Origin: JBDTMC01 sp039934475
GTDB taxonomy: Bacteria; Acidobacteriota; Terriglobia; Bryobacterales; Bryobacteraceae
Assembly: GCA_039934475.1 (NCBI GenBank)
Contig: JBDTMC010000177.1
Location: 1 to 14,062 of the forward strand
DNA: 14,062 nucleotides
Direction of reading: 5' to 3'
Shown here: positions 14,052-14,062 of the stretch, in pieces
Layout of the letters: each line of letters opens with the position of its first letter
Numbering within the stretch: the first letter of the stretch is position 1
Notes under the pieces: model-generated
What the model saw: only the letters and a program-made list of their open reading frames with translations
Told to the model about the DNA's origin: nothing
Databases searched by the model: none
Position numbers and translations under genes: made by a program

Positions 14052-14062
14052 GACGCAAAAAA

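Overview
The window looks like chromosomal DNA of a high-GC, Gram-negative bacterium, most likely an acidobacterium of the Bryobacterales/Solibacter kind. That is inferred from recall of protein families: NHL-repeat plus choice-of-anchor-D giants, small secreted 'IPFEFHAAGQSLPAG' proteins and an exported SAM methyltransferase. No rRNA, tRNA, CRISPR array, transposase or integrase is visible. Almost every protein is exported; the exceptions are the cytoplasmic ATPase ComM and one polytopic membrane protein.

Layout, left to right. (1) Positions 1-1864, minus strand: a lipoprotein amidohydrolase followed by an exported SAM methyltransferase cut by the left edge. (2) Positions 1973-3348, plus strand: a two-gene unit with a DUF4352-like lipoprotein and a secreted protein made of two related Ig-like domains. 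It is divergent from (1) across a short spacer holding a TACAAT/ATTGTA palindrome. (3) Positions 7715-3355, minus strand: a probable operon of three secreted proteins, namely a small beta-rich protein, a 1121-residue protein with 12 NHL repeats and four Ig-like domains, and a small acidobacterial-type secreted protein behind a structured leader. (4) Positions 8902-7838, minus strand: a DUF5009/HGSNAT-like multi-pass acyltransferase homologue, divergent from comM (8944-10464, plus strand). (5) Positions 13560-10514, minus strand: a quinoprotein operon, xoxF-like PQQ dehydrogenase, then XoxJ-like periplasmic binding protein (ATGA overlap), then a small c-type cytochrome. (6) Positions 13561-14062: about 500 bp without a convincing full-length gene.

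The genes in (5) form one periplasmic electron-transfer unit. The dehydrogenase carries the Asp-x-Asp signature of lanthanide-dependent enzymes (D341/D343), but the usual metal-ligand Asn is a Gln (Q294). It oxidises an alcohol and should pass electrons to the cytochrome; XoxJ probably helps activate the enzyme.

The most unusual signals are these. The last 23 codons and stop of comM recur in the same orientation at 13755-13826, on the far side of the xox operon (60 of 72 bases identical, 21 of 23 residues), so the operon is bracketed by comM 3' ends as if it sat between old attachment or duplication scars. In the NHL propeller, cysteines occur in pairs exactly 21 residues apart in four blades, and all 18 cysteines of the mature protein can be paired. 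A 10-base element present three times between the NHL gene and its downstream neighbour can form mutually exclusive hairpins, one of which covers part of a ribosome binding site. A long perfect hairpin (14 bp, extending to 18 bp past one mismatch) lies at 13985-14030.
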